Assembly: GCA_028687525.1 (NCBI GenBank)
Contig: JAQTZX010000052.1
Span: 1 to 7,748, forward strand
DNA: 7,748 nt
Direction: 5' to 3'
Source of the DNA: Candidatus Omnitrophota bacterium
GTDB lineage: Bacteria; Omnitrophota; Gorgyraeia; Gygaellales; Profunditerraquicolaceae
The translations under genes and the position numbers were made by a program. This document shows, piece after piece, positions 1 through 6,002 of the stretch. Under the pieces are notes generated by a model. The model was given only the letters and a program-made list of their open reading frames with translations, was not told the DNA's origin and did not search any database. Within the stretch, counting starts at the first letter, position 1; each line of letters starts with the position of its first letter.

Positions 1-433
1 CTATAGCTGCCAGCGCATGTTCTCCATCCCCCAAAACAATAAAATCGGCCCGAGATGTCAAGGCCAGACCGGGCTGGGTTGAAGGATACACTCCTCCCAG
101 AACAACCGTAACGCGGGAGAACCGGTCTTTTATACGCGCGATAATGGCATGCACAACCGGCGCGAGCTGGCTGCAGGAAACCGACACGCCGATAAGATCG
201 GTATCCAGCGGTATCCGGGACATAATTTCTTCCGTCGAAAGTCCGACCAGATAACCGTCGGCGTACCGGCTGACCCGATGCCGCCCCTGCATAAAAGCGT
301 CCAAAAAAGTGACCTTATGCCCGGGATCTTTTTTCAAAAAAGAAGAAATACTGCGCAACCCCACGCACGGAGAGGAAGTAAACGCATTTCTTCCGGAAAA
401 AATGAACGGTGGGTTGATAAGTACGATATTCAT
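1..433 (-). CDS. B12-binding domain protein, probably radical SAM enzyme (3' end off the window)
   Basis: The frame is open from an ATG at 433 to the left edge, giving the first 144 residues of a longer protein. It begins with MNIVLINPPF, has a central segment IGVSVSCSQLAPVV, and then VVLGGVYPSTQP followed by ADFIVLGDGE. This order (N-terminal INPP strand, a GG-x-x-P-S/T loop, then a D-F-V/I-x-G-E/D-GE strand) is the Rossmann-like cobalamin-binding domain found at the front of B12-dependent radical SAM proteins. The radical SAM CxxxCxxC motif would lie downstream and is not in the window, so the radical SAM part is inferred from family architecture. The start lies 6 nt after the stop of the ferredoxin-nitroreductase gene, and the weak GGA Shine-Dalgarno sits inside that gene's end, which suggests translational coupling. 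Substrate is unknown; such enzymes include methyltransferases and cyclases. Confidence 0.8.
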   Translation of the reverse strand, partial: MNIVLINPPFIFSGRNAFTSSPCVGLRSISSFLKKDPGHKVTFLDAFMQGRHRVSRYADGYLVGLSTEEIMSRIPLDTDLIGVSVSCSQLAPVVHAIIARIKDRFSRVTVVLGGVYPSTQPGLALTSRADFIVLGDGEHALAAI

Positions 434-439
434 GATCTT

Positions 440-1267
440 TTATTTTCCAACCAGCCTGATTTTATTACGCGCGGGGATCCGGTAATATTCGAATCCGGGA
501 TATCCGGCCATAAGCGCGCCGAAACAAACGCGTCTTTGGGATATCCCGAGTATCCGGCGGGCCGGAGGCCACATATTCAGGGCCATATTCACATACCCCG
601 CCCAGCATGCCCCCAAGCCAAAAGAAACAGCGGCAAGTTCAGCGTACGCCAGCGCGACGGTACAAGCCGGCGGCGCGGTCATGTCTTCTTTTAATGCGCA
701 GGCCACAGTGAGATGGGGGGCGCCGCGGCAAATATAATCTTTCCCGCCCTCCCAGGCTGAAACAAGGTTGCTCATATGCAGAGACCCGGCCAGCGGAGAA
801 TCCGAACCAACCAGGCTTTTCATCCAGGCGATGACTTCCCGGGTTATATCTTTTACTTTTTCATGTTCATGAATAATAATCCACTCTGCCGGCTGACGGT
901 TTATTCCGGAAGGGGCATATCGGGCAATATCGACCAGACGCTCCAGAAGTTCCCGGGGCACCGGATCTTTTTTATACGAGCGTATCGACCGACGGCCTTT
1001 CAAAAAACGCTCCAAACGCTCAGGAGGGATCTTCCATCCGGCCGGCAGTTCCGGACATTCCCCGGCCGGCATCGTGGAAAGCGAAAACGCTCCATGCGGG
1101 CAGACCGCCACACAGTGTCCGCAATTTATACAGCTATCCTGCACGCCAATAGCGGGAACAGGAATATGCTCCTGCGCATCCATTTTTATAATTCCGAGAG
1201 GACACTCGGCCACGCAGGCCCCATCACCTTTGCATTTATTTTTGTCAACGGTAAACAATGCCACCAT
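440..1267 (-). CDS. Ferredoxin-nitroreductase fusion protein (2 Fe-S motifs + FMN nitroreductase domain)
   Basis: This 275-aa protein has two domains. Residues 1-60 form a dicluster ferredoxin: the first motif is C12-x2-D15-x2-C18-x3-C22-P, with Asp where the second Cys usually sits, and the second is a complete C46-x2-C49-x2-C52-x3-C56-P. Residues from about 85 to 275 are a nitroreductase-like FMN flavoprotein: RRSIRSY (92-98) and APSGINRQP (118-126) match the FMN-contacting N-terminal motifs, and GLGACWAGY (217-225) the later conserved loop. The family passes electrons from ferredoxin-type clusters to FMN and reduces varied organic substrates; the physiological substrate cannot be read from sequence. 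No signal peptide is seen, so it is probably cytoplasmic. A putative terminator precedes it and the B12 protein gene follows 6 nt later, so the two probably form a unit. The start is slightly uncertain (see the ribosome-binding site entry). Confidence 0.9.
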   Translation of the reverse strand: MVALFTVDKNKCKGDGACVAECPLGIIKMDAQEHIPVPAIGVQDSCINCGHCVAVCPHGAFSLSTMPAGECPELPAGWKIPPERLERFLKGRRSIRSYKKDPVPRELLERLVDIARYAPSGINRQPAEWIIIHEHEKVKDITREVIAWMKSLVGSDSPLAGSLHMSNLVSAWEGGKDYICRGAPHLTVACALKEDMTAPPACTVALAYAELAAVSFGLGACWAGYVNMALNMWPPARRILGISQRRVCFGALMAGYPGFEYYRIPARNKIRLVGK

Positions 1268-1276
1268 CCCCTCCTT
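1268..1276 (-). promoter_or_regulatory. Strong but unusually close Shine-Dalgarno of the ferredoxin-nitroreductase gene
   Basis: Read on the minus strand the bases are AAGGAGGGG directly followed by ATG. The GGAGG core is only 2 nt from that ATG, closer than the usual 5-9 nt. The second codon is GTG (5 nt spacing) and the fourth is TTG (11 nt). Initiation at the GTG would fit the spacing better and would shorten the protein by one residue without touching any motif. Confidence 0.6.
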
Positions 1277-1282
1277 GAGCTC

Positions 1283-1334
1283 AAAAAAAGCATCTTATCT
1301 CTACGCGGATGCATACGCAAAAAAATCAAGATGC
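1283..1334 (-). terminator. Possible intrinsic terminator after the SET gene
   Basis: On the minus strand, 5 nt after the SET gene stop codon, GCATCTT (1334-1328) pairs perfectly with AAGATGC (1296-1290) and is followed at once by seven Ts (1289-1283). The loop of about 31 nt holds its own imperfect palindrome around ATGCAT (GCGTATGCATCCGC), so it may fold compactly, and it also holds a first run of seven Ts. The outer stem is only 7 bp with three G-C pairs, so termination may be partial. Its place between the polyamine-type operon and the nitroreductase pair suits an operon boundary. Confidence 0.4.
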
Positions 1335-1338
1335 CTCT

Positions 1339-1899
1339 TTACTCTTGACGCCCGATCTTTTCCTGTATATACCAGGTAAAATAACCTTTATACTTTCTCT
1401 GCAAACGGCTGTCCCTCCAATCACCCCCGGTCACTACTTTGCGGCAGCAGGCAGAACCGCAGGAACAGGTAAAGCTGATTTCCGGGTCGTCATCGATCAT
1501 CGCGTAATCAAGAGTAAGCTCTTCCCCTTTGCCGATATCCCTCATCGCCGCAACCACGATCTGCCCGCGGATACCGCAGTTCGGATCACAGCTGTGGTTT
1601 AGAAAATCATCATCCTCAAGCTCTTTCTTGCCCAACCCGCCGATAAGATAAAAACCTTCCTCTATCTGAGTGGCGTAATTGAACAGGAAATCGGCATATT
1701 TCCTCCCAAGTTTCAGATATTCCGCTTCCGAGACTATCGTACCGCCGCAGACATTGACGACCTCGCCCTTTTTGATCTCCCGGATCGCGAACAACCCTTT
1801 CCCCTGAATTCCGGAATCCCGAAGCCGAACTTTCGGGCTCAGCCAGGAAAAACCTCTCTTTTGCAACAACTCTTTAAACAGATTTTTTTTCGTTTTCAC
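1339..1899 (-). CDS. SET-domain protein lysine methyltransferase with post-SET zinc motif
   Basis: A 186-aa protein predicted to transfer a methyl group from S-adenosylmethionine to a lysine side chain in a protein. Visible signatures in order are GIQGKGLFA (30-38, SAM-binding GxG region), FLNHSCDPNC (99-108, the SET NHSCxPN pseudoknot motif), GEELTLDYA (125-133, with the catalytic-type Tyr of the DY motif) and a C-terminal post-SET motif C145-x-C147-x4-C152. C104 of the NHSC motif can complete the zinc site. This is a full catalytic core plus post-SET, so it looks active. The start is GTG at 1899, inside the dehydrogenase gene (26 bp overlap), with a GGA 7 nt upstream; the overlap implies coupled expression. 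SET proteins are common in eukaryotes and patchy in bacteria, so acquisition by transfer is possible. The substrate is unknown; proposed bacterial targets of the family include histone-like and ribosomal proteins. Confidence 0.9.
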   Translation of the reverse strand: MKTKKNLFKELLQKRGFSWLSPKVRLRDSGIQGKGLFAIREIKKGEVVNVCGGTIVSEAEYLKLGRKYADFLFNYATQIEEGFYLIGGLGKKELEDDDFLNHSCDPNCGIRGQIVVAAMRDIGKGEELTLDYAMIDDDPEISFTCSCGSACCRKVVTGGDWRDSRLQRKYKGYFTWYIQEKIGRQE

Positions 1900-2887
1900 G
1901 CATATTCCGTTTTTTTATACATATACCGTTCTTCTTGAGCCCGGTAAGAATGTCATGAAAAAAACCGTCGTCACTTCCCAATGTCTGGCAGAAAACAAGG
2001 CCGTTATCACGGATCCTCCCCGCGCCGAATGCCCCGATAATCCCGGTGGTGAACAAAGCGGTAATCTTCTGCATGGAATTGAACCGCTCCCTTTTCCTGG
2101 AAAGACTTTTCAGCACCCATTCTCTATTCCCGCCGGGCGAACAGAGACGAATTATAGCCAGAGAAAGATTATCCTCTCTGCGCCCTTCAAGCAGCCGCTT
2201 GGTTTTTAACACATTTTTTTTATCGAACAAACCATGATTGTGTAAGAACCGGAAGAATTGCATGAATCCGGCAGGCCGGATATTACGGTAGGTAAAAGTC
2301 GGGGTTCCAAGAGAAACAGTCAGGTTTTCAAAACCGCTCTGGCCGAGATAGCTTTCGGCATCGATACCGAAAAATTTTTCATTGCGGTAACCGCCGAACG
2401 GAGGAAATGTTTTTTTCCCGCCTTCCACCATCTGCCGGGAAGCAACCATGAACTCCAGGACCAGATCTTCGAAACACCATAAAAAAGGAAAATAATACCG
2501 CCGGGGAGATAAACTGCCGGCCATCACCTCAATGTTCGAAATATCCCGCAGGCGCGCTGCTTCGTTGCCGATTATAAAATTGACCAGGCCGGGACAGAAG
2601 CCGCATGCGGGTACGACCGTAATACCCGCGCGCTCTATCTGCTTTCGGCGCTTGGGGTAAAAATCGGTGTCCAAATCCGCCAAATCGACCAAATCTTTTT
2701 TATATTTCAGCGCCAGTTCCAGGCTTTGTTCACCCAGCCCGCCGGGGAGAGTCCCGATCAACAAATCCGCCCGCGCAATATCTTTCGGCCCGGAAAAATA
2801 TGAAACACTCACGCCTCGGAGAAAAACACGTACATAATACCTTATGGCGGCGGAAATTCTCCCCTGGCCGATAATAAGCGCTCTCAT
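1874..2887 (-). CDS. Saccharopine dehydrogenase-family NAD(P)-dependent oxidoreductase
   Basis: A 337-aa protein. It starts with MRALIIGQGRISAAI, a Rossmann fold with a GxGxxxxxI nucleotide-binding turn, then ADLLIGTLPGGLGEQSLELA (40-59), VDLADLD (67-73) and GITVVPACGFCPGLVN (88-103). This strand order is typical of saccharopine dehydrogenase, lysine 6-dehydrogenase and carboxynorspermidine dehydrogenase relatives. The C-terminal part has TTGIIGAFGAGRI (280-292), resembling the family's closing helix. The stretch between the GxG turn and the LPGG strand is shorter than usual, so the first Rossmann half is compact. The ATG at 2887 is chosen because it overlaps the preceding stop (ATGA) and has AGGGTGA just upstream; an in-frame ATG at 2935 would only add 16 non-conserved residues inside the neighbouring gene. 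Family chemistry is reversible reductive amination joining or cleaving amino compounds. Directly after two aminopropyltransferases it may act on a polyamine-like substrate (inference). Confidence 0.82.
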   Translation of the reverse strand: MRALIIGQGRISAAIRYYVRVFLRGVSVSYFSGPKDIARADLLIGTLPGGLGEQSLELALKYKKDLVDLADLDTDFYPKRRKQIERAGITVVPACGFCPGLVNFIIGNEAARLRDISNIEVMAGSLSPRRYYFPFLWCFEDLVLEFMVASRQMVEGGKKTFPPFGGYRNEKFFGIDAESYLGQSGFENLTVSLGTPTFTYRNIRPAGFMQFFRFLHNHGLFDKKNVLKTKRLLEGRREDNLSLAIIRLCSPGGNREWVLKSLSRKRERFNSMQKITALFTTGIIGAFGAGRIRDNGLVFCQTLGSDDGFFHDILTGLKKNGICIKKRNMRENEKKSV

Positions 2888-3753
2888 TTCACCCTGAAGG
2901 CAGGCGGGATGACGCGGGAGGCCTGATCCATGCACGGATCATAATATTTCAGCGCCTTCCCCGGCTTGAACGCCTGGAACCGCTTCTTCAACGCCGGCAG
3001 GCTCACCGCTCCCAAATCGATCTTCTTGGAAGCCGCCATGAAGCAATAATCACCGCAATGATACGAAGGCATGGTCAGCCGGAACATGACAACCGAAGGA
3101 AAAACCTTCCGCAACTTCGAAAAAGACCCTTGTATCAGGGGAGTATCCAGGAAAGAACCGATCTGAAAAGCGGCCATACCGTCTTTTTTCAGCGCCTCGA
3201 AAATATCCCAGTAAAATGGATATTCAAACAAGGCCAACGAGGGGCCTATAGGATCGCCTCCGTCGATAATCACGATGTCGAAATATTCCTTGTAGCGTTT
3301 CATGAAATTCTTTCCGTCTTCATGCAGGACACGGACCCGCTTATCTTTAAACGCCCCCTGCGAAGTGAAAGGCAAATACCGCCGGGCTATCTCAAGAACC
3401 TGTTTATCGATGTCGACCAGGATGACCTCTTCGGGATCATGCTTGAGGCACTCCCGGAGCGTCCCGCCGTCGCCGCCGCCGATGATAAGTATCTTTTTCG
3501 GGCCCCGGTGCGCCAGTAAGGCCGGATGCACCAGCATTTCATGATAGATAAATTCATCGCTTTCGGATAACTGCACTATGTTATCCAGCACAAAAACCCT
3601 TCCGTAAACGGAATTATCGAATATCAACATGTCCTGATACCGGCTTTTGCCTTTATAAACCAGGTTTTCGATCAAAAAAGAATGGATCATCTTGCCGTCC
3701 CGTTTCCCCGGGACCGTGCTTTCGGAAAACCATTTTTGTTTTTTTGTTTTCAT
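2884..3753 (-). CDS. speE: Spermidine synthase-like aminopropyltransferase, second paralogue
   Basis: A 289-aa spermidine-synthase-family protein. Family enzymes move the aminopropyl group of decarboxylated AdoMet onto an amine. Visible: WFSE (8-11) near the N-terminus, DEFIYHEMLVHP (66-77), the nucleotide-binding IGGGDGG (91-97), VDIDKQVLEIARRYLP (113-128) and FDIVIIDGGDPIGPS (158-172). The last holds both acidic residues (D164, D167) of the catalytic D-S-S/T-D-P motif, but the middle pair is GG. The closing motif, usually YYNxxxHxAxFxLP, is YYDPCMDQASRVIP: the His is Asp and the Phe is lost. Substrate choice may therefore differ from putrescine. It has a good Shine-Dalgarno (AGGTGAGG) before ATG 3753, begins 15 nt after the first paralogue and shares ATGA with the dehydrogenase gene. 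The family also includes thermospermine and nicotianamine-like enzymes, so the exact product is not assigned. Confidence 0.85.
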   Translation of the reverse strand: MKTKKQKWFSESTVPGKRDGKMIHSFLIENLVYKGKSRYQDMLIFDNSVYGRVFVLDNIVQLSESDEFIYHEMLVHPALLAHRGPKKILIIGGGDGGTLRECLKHDPEEVILVDIDKQVLEIARRYLPFTSQGAFKDKRVRVLHEDGKNFMKRYKEYFDIVIIDGGDPIGPSLALFEYPFYWDIFEALKKDGMAAFQIGSFLDTPLIQGSFSKLRKVFPSVVMFRLTMPSYHCGDYCFMAASKKIDLGAVSLPALKKRFQAFKPGKALKYYDPCMDQASRVIPPAFRVK

Positions 3754-3768
3754 TTCCTCACCTGTTGT

Positions 3769-4632
3769 TTAAGATACTTTCCCCGGGATCACGCCGGAAG
3801 CCGAATGCACCTCCGGGGAATAATATCTTGTCTGTATGCCTGCTTTTGTATACCTCTCCCGGAGCGTTTTCCGAGATACCCGCGCCAGGTCAACCGCCTG
3901 AGAAGCAAAAGAAAAAGTACATTCATCAAAAGGGAAACAGCCTATATACGCCCTGTGTACTTTAAAGAAAGAAAAAAGCCCCTTGATTTCTTTGCGCGCT
4001 TTTTGGGCGAATCCTTCCCTGAAATAAGCGGTTTGAAATCCCGCTATCCCGCGCCGGCGCAGAGCGGCGGAAATCCTCTTATAGAAACGAACACTCCACA
4101 GCGGATGCGACGGACCGTATTCATCGGTAGAATCGTTGATTATGACGTCGAAATATCCCGGATACCGTTCGATAAAATTCACCGCGTCTTCGCTGTATAC
4201 CTTCACCCGCGGATCGCGGAACGCTCCGGCGGATACTGTCGGAAGATATTTTTTGGAAATATCGATAACCTGCTTATCAATATCCACCAGGATGATCTCT
4301 TCCAGCGGATGTTTGACCGCCTCTCGTACCGCACCGCCGTCTCCTCCTCCGATAATTAAAACTTTACGGGGACGGGGATGATAGAATAAAGCCGGATGCA
4401 CGAGCATTTCGTGGTATACATATTCGTATTTCGTGCACAACTGAATAAGCCCGTCAAGCACAAGCATTCTGCCGAAATCCGCGGTGTCAAAGATCTCTAT
4501 GCGCTGATACGGGGTTTTCCCGCTGAATACCGTTTTCTCCGGGATAACACCCCACGCGAACGACTGGGATTCGCCCAACTTTGCCGTTTCCTCAAAGAAC
4601 CACTCTTTACCAAAGAGGAATTTCTTTCTCAC
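3769..4632 (-). CDS. speE: Spermidine synthase-like aminopropyltransferase, first paralogue
   Basis: A 287-aa polyamine aminopropyltransferase. Motifs in order: WFFEE (11-15), YVYHEMLVHPAL (71-82), IIGGGDGG (93-100) for decarboxylated AdoMet binding, ILVDIDKQVIDISKKYLP (114-131), and FDVIINDSTDEYGPS (161-175). This keeps D167-S-T-D170 of the catalytic loop, although the usual Pro after it is Glu. The acidic residue normally before EF in the D-E-F-x-Y-H-E-M segment is Tyr here (KYEYVYHEM). The C-terminal YYSPEVHSASGVIP keeps the family His but not the Phe. All core catalytic residues are present, so it should be active. It starts with GTG at 4632, overlapping the speD stop (GTGA), with GGGGA about 8 nt upstream. 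It is clearly paralogous to the next gene, sharing long identical blocks such as HEMLVHPAL and LVDIDKQV. Spermidine synthase is the default call, but the acceptor amine is uncertain. Confidence 0.88.
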   Translation of the reverse strand: MRKKFLFGKEWFFEETAKLGESQSFAWGVIPEKTVFSGKTPYQRIEIFDTADFGRMLVLDGLIQLCTKYEYVYHEMLVHPALFYHPRPRKVLIIGGGDGGAVREAVKHPLEEIILVDIDKQVIDISKKYLPTVSAGAFRDPRVKVYSEDAVNFIERYPGYFDVIINDSTDEYGPSHPLWSVRFYKRISAALRRRGIAGFQTAYFREGFAQKARKEIKGLFSFFKVHRAYIGCFPFDECTFSFASQAVDLARVSRKTLRERYTKAGIQTRYYSPEVHSASGVIPGKVS

Positions 4633-5057
4633 CTGTTTTTTCCCCGCTTGATTTCCCGGACTTCGACTCTCTTAGGCTGGTATATTTCTTTGAGATACTC
4701 GAGGGCTTTCAAAGGCATGGTTTTTTCACCGCAGGTAAAAATATCCACGGCCAGATAATTCTTTTCCGGCCAGCTGTGCATGGAGATATGGCTTTCCGCC
4801 AACAGGATAAAAGCGGTTATCCCGTGCGGAGAAAATTTATGGCTGGAGATGGCCAGCGCGGTACTCCGGGCGCGCCGGGCCGCGTCAAGCAGGATGCGCT
4901 CAACTTCTTTCTGTTCTTCGATAATCTTCCCATCCCAAAATTCTGCGATGAGATGGATTCCCAGATACTTCCGCGACGGAGGGGAAACCAAAGGTTCCGG
5001 CATTTGTAACATCTGCGTAGAAAATGTGGAATTCGGCACCATTTCTTTAACTTTCAT
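4629..5057 (-). CDS. speD: S-adenosylmethionine decarboxylase proenzyme, bacterial pyruvoyl type (SpeD)
   Basis: A 142-aa pyruvoyl-dependent decarboxylase that would convert AdoMet to decarboxylated AdoMet, the aminopropyl donor for the two enzymes encoded next. It aligns by eye with the class 1b (Thermotoga-type) family: KYLGIHLIAEFW (30-41), then the self-cleavage site AESHISMHSWPE with cleavage expected between E88 and S89 (S89 becoming the pyruvoyl group), catalytic-type H94, and DIFTCGE with C109. The serine-containing segment ISSHKF (70-75) matches the conserved Ser/His region. About 29 residues precede the usual family start and have no obvious counterpart. Start choice is weak: ATG 5057 is used, GTG 5063 is two codons earlier, and neither has a strong Shine-Dalgarno; further ATGs lie inside the extension. 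Some SpeD homologues are pyruvoyl ornithine or arginine decarboxylases, so activity is not certain. It overlaps the next gene by 4 bp and is first in the operon. Confidence 0.9.
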   Translation of the reverse strand: MKVKEMVPNSTFSTQMLQMPEPLVSPPSRKYLGIHLIAEFWDGKIIEEQKEVERILLDAARRARSTALAISSHKFSPHGITAFILLAESHISMHSWPEKNYLAVDIFTCGEKTMPLKALEYLKEIYQPKRVEVREIKRGKNR

Positions 5058-5177
5058 TGTCACCAGAGTATATGTTGTCTCTCACCTTCTTCTTGTTATT
5101 CTTTTACCGCGCTGTTTCAATGGAACATCCCCGGCTTAAAATCCGGTGATATCTGCGGGGGGAATTAAAACCCAGTA
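5058..5177 (-). other. Long 5' leader of the speD operon with alternative hairpins
   Basis: From the predicted transcription start to the speD start there are about 120 nt. A run of six Cs (5162-5157, minus strand) can pair either with GGG just upstream (5173-5171, 8-nt loop) or with CGGGG downstream (5133-5129). The latter competes with a CCGG/CCGG hairpin spanning 5146-5131. A purine stretch with AGGTGAG lies about 30 nt before the start codon. The pairings are short. I do not recognise a known riboswitch class, so regulatory function is only a possibility. Confidence 0.3.
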
Positions 5178-5183
5178 TATATT

Positions 5184-5211
5184 ATTATACAAAAATTTTT
5201 AATTTTCGCAA
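5184..5211 (-). promoter_or_regulatory. Sigma-70-type promoter of the speD operon
   Basis: On the minus strand TTGCGA (5211-5206) and a perfect TATAAT (5189-5184) are separated by 16 nt, in a very A/T-rich stretch that would act as an UP-like region. Transcription should begin near 5177. It lies in the only large intergenic gap (5058-5241), between the secreted-protein gene and speD, which is where an operon promoter is expected. No operator is recognisable. Confidence 0.7.
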
Positions 5212-5241
5212 ATATTTTAAGAGAAATTTTCAAAATACTTT

Positions 5242-5985
5242 TTAGCGGTCTTCCCTGCCTTTTCCATACAGATACGCGCGGTATCCGGGCCCTGAGTAGT
5301 CAACGGGATAATCGGCTTTCCAATACGCATTCAAAAGCCCGACCTGGTTTTTATCGGCCATGACACTGCTGAACCCGGTTTTTTTGTTTTTGTTGACGCT
5401 GAACCTTGGGGGCTTGTCTTTTTTCACCGAAACCGGCCAGTCCACCGGAAGGGATTGCTTCTGCGTCTTGGGGTCGACAAACGCGTCCCTCCCCCTGAGG
5501 CGCATATCCGGGTGCTCCGCAAAATATCCGGCAACCTGCTCCGGGGTTATTCCCAGGTCCCGCATCCACTGTGGGGCATCAAAAGCGAATCGCAGCCCCG
5601 CTTCAGGAAGCCGCACCACGGTAAAACTTGAGGGAACGATCTCCCATCGTGTCCACGGAAAAATATCTTTGGCAATAGTCACCTGGCACAAATCCCCGTT
5701 CGGAGTCCGGAGCGTAATCAAAAGATAATCCATGCCCGCGATATTACGCAGCTCGAGATTAACCATGTCCAGCACCTCAAATTCCCCCTCATATATTCCC
5801 AGCTGGCCGGCGAGAAAGAATATAAGGTTTTCCTCAAAATCGGAACCCGGCAGATAAAGACGGCTTTTTATAAACGCGGGGGAAGATAACGGTTCGTAAG
5901 GCTGATAGTTATAGATAAAACATGCCCCCAGCCAAAGAACAACCGCCAGCAACACAGATATCCCCAGAAAGAAAAATTGTTTCAT
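5242..5985 (-). CDS. Hypothetical exported protein, probable lipoprotein or membrane-anchored
   Basis: A 247-aa protein I do not recognise. The N-terminus is a short MK start, a hydrophobic core (FFFLGISVLLAVVLW, 4-18) and LGAC (19-22), which fits a lipobox with C22 as the lipidated residue; an uncleaved membrane anchor is the alternative. The rest is soluble, with mixed strands and helices (IFFLAGQLGIYEGEFEVLDMV at roughly 55-75 and a later TPEQVAGYFAEHPDM) and a basic, Lys-rich stretch near residues 187-203 (KKDK, NKNKKTG). No catalytic motif is visible. The start is ATG 5985 with a weak GGAT upstream, 17 nt after the stop of the pilin-peptidase gene, so the two are probably co-transcribed. 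Its place after that gene suggests a partner at the cell envelope, but that is inference only. No GC-rich terminator hairpin follows its stop; the speD promoter does. Confidence 0.75.
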   Translation of the reverse strand: MKQFFFLGISVLLAVVLWLGACFIYNYQPYEPLSSPAFIKSRLYLPGSDFEENLIFFLAGQLGIYEGEFEVLDMVNLELRNIAGMDYLLITLRTPNGDLCQVTIAKDIFPWTRWEIVPSSFTVVRLPEAGLRFAFDAPQWMRDLGITPEQVAGYFAEHPDMRLRGRDAFVDPKTQKQSLPVDWPVSVKKDKPPRFSVNKNKKTGFSSVMADKNQVGLLNAYWKADYPVDYSGPGYRAYLYGKGREDR

Positions 5986-6002
5986 GGTTTATCCGGCATC
6001 CT

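Noticed and set aside
149..694. Plus-strand open frame of 181 codons near the left edge
   Set aside because: It is antisense to the B12-binding protein and the nitroreductase, both well supported by motifs, and reads as low-complexity basic sequence.
2888..2935. N-terminal extension of the saccharopine-dehydrogenase-like protein from an ATG at 2935
   Set aside because: The 16 residues lie inside the end of the speE paralogue, and the Rossmann motif begins exactly at the ATG at 2887, which has a ribosome-binding site.
3757..3766. AACAGGTGAG repeated at the starts of both speE paralogues (also 4628-4637)
   Set aside because: It is ten bases long, purine-rich and coincides with Shine-Dalgarno or start-codon positions, so shared ribosome-binding needs explain it without invoking a repeat element.
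3682..4359. Plus-strand open frame of 225 codons, plus several other plus-strand frames
   Set aside because: It lies antisense to the speE paralogues, shows no family motifs and follows the third-codon pattern of the minus-strand genes; it is a shadow frame.
5121..5132. Tiny upstream reading frame (ATG, two codons, stop) in the speD leader
   Set aside because: It has no usable ribosome-binding site and is short enough to arise by chance; no evidence for leader-peptide control.
5190..5205. AAAAATTTTT palindrome after the exported-protein gene as a terminator
   Set aside because: The stem is A/T only and sits between the -35 and -10 boxes of the promoter; it would not form a stable terminator hairpin.
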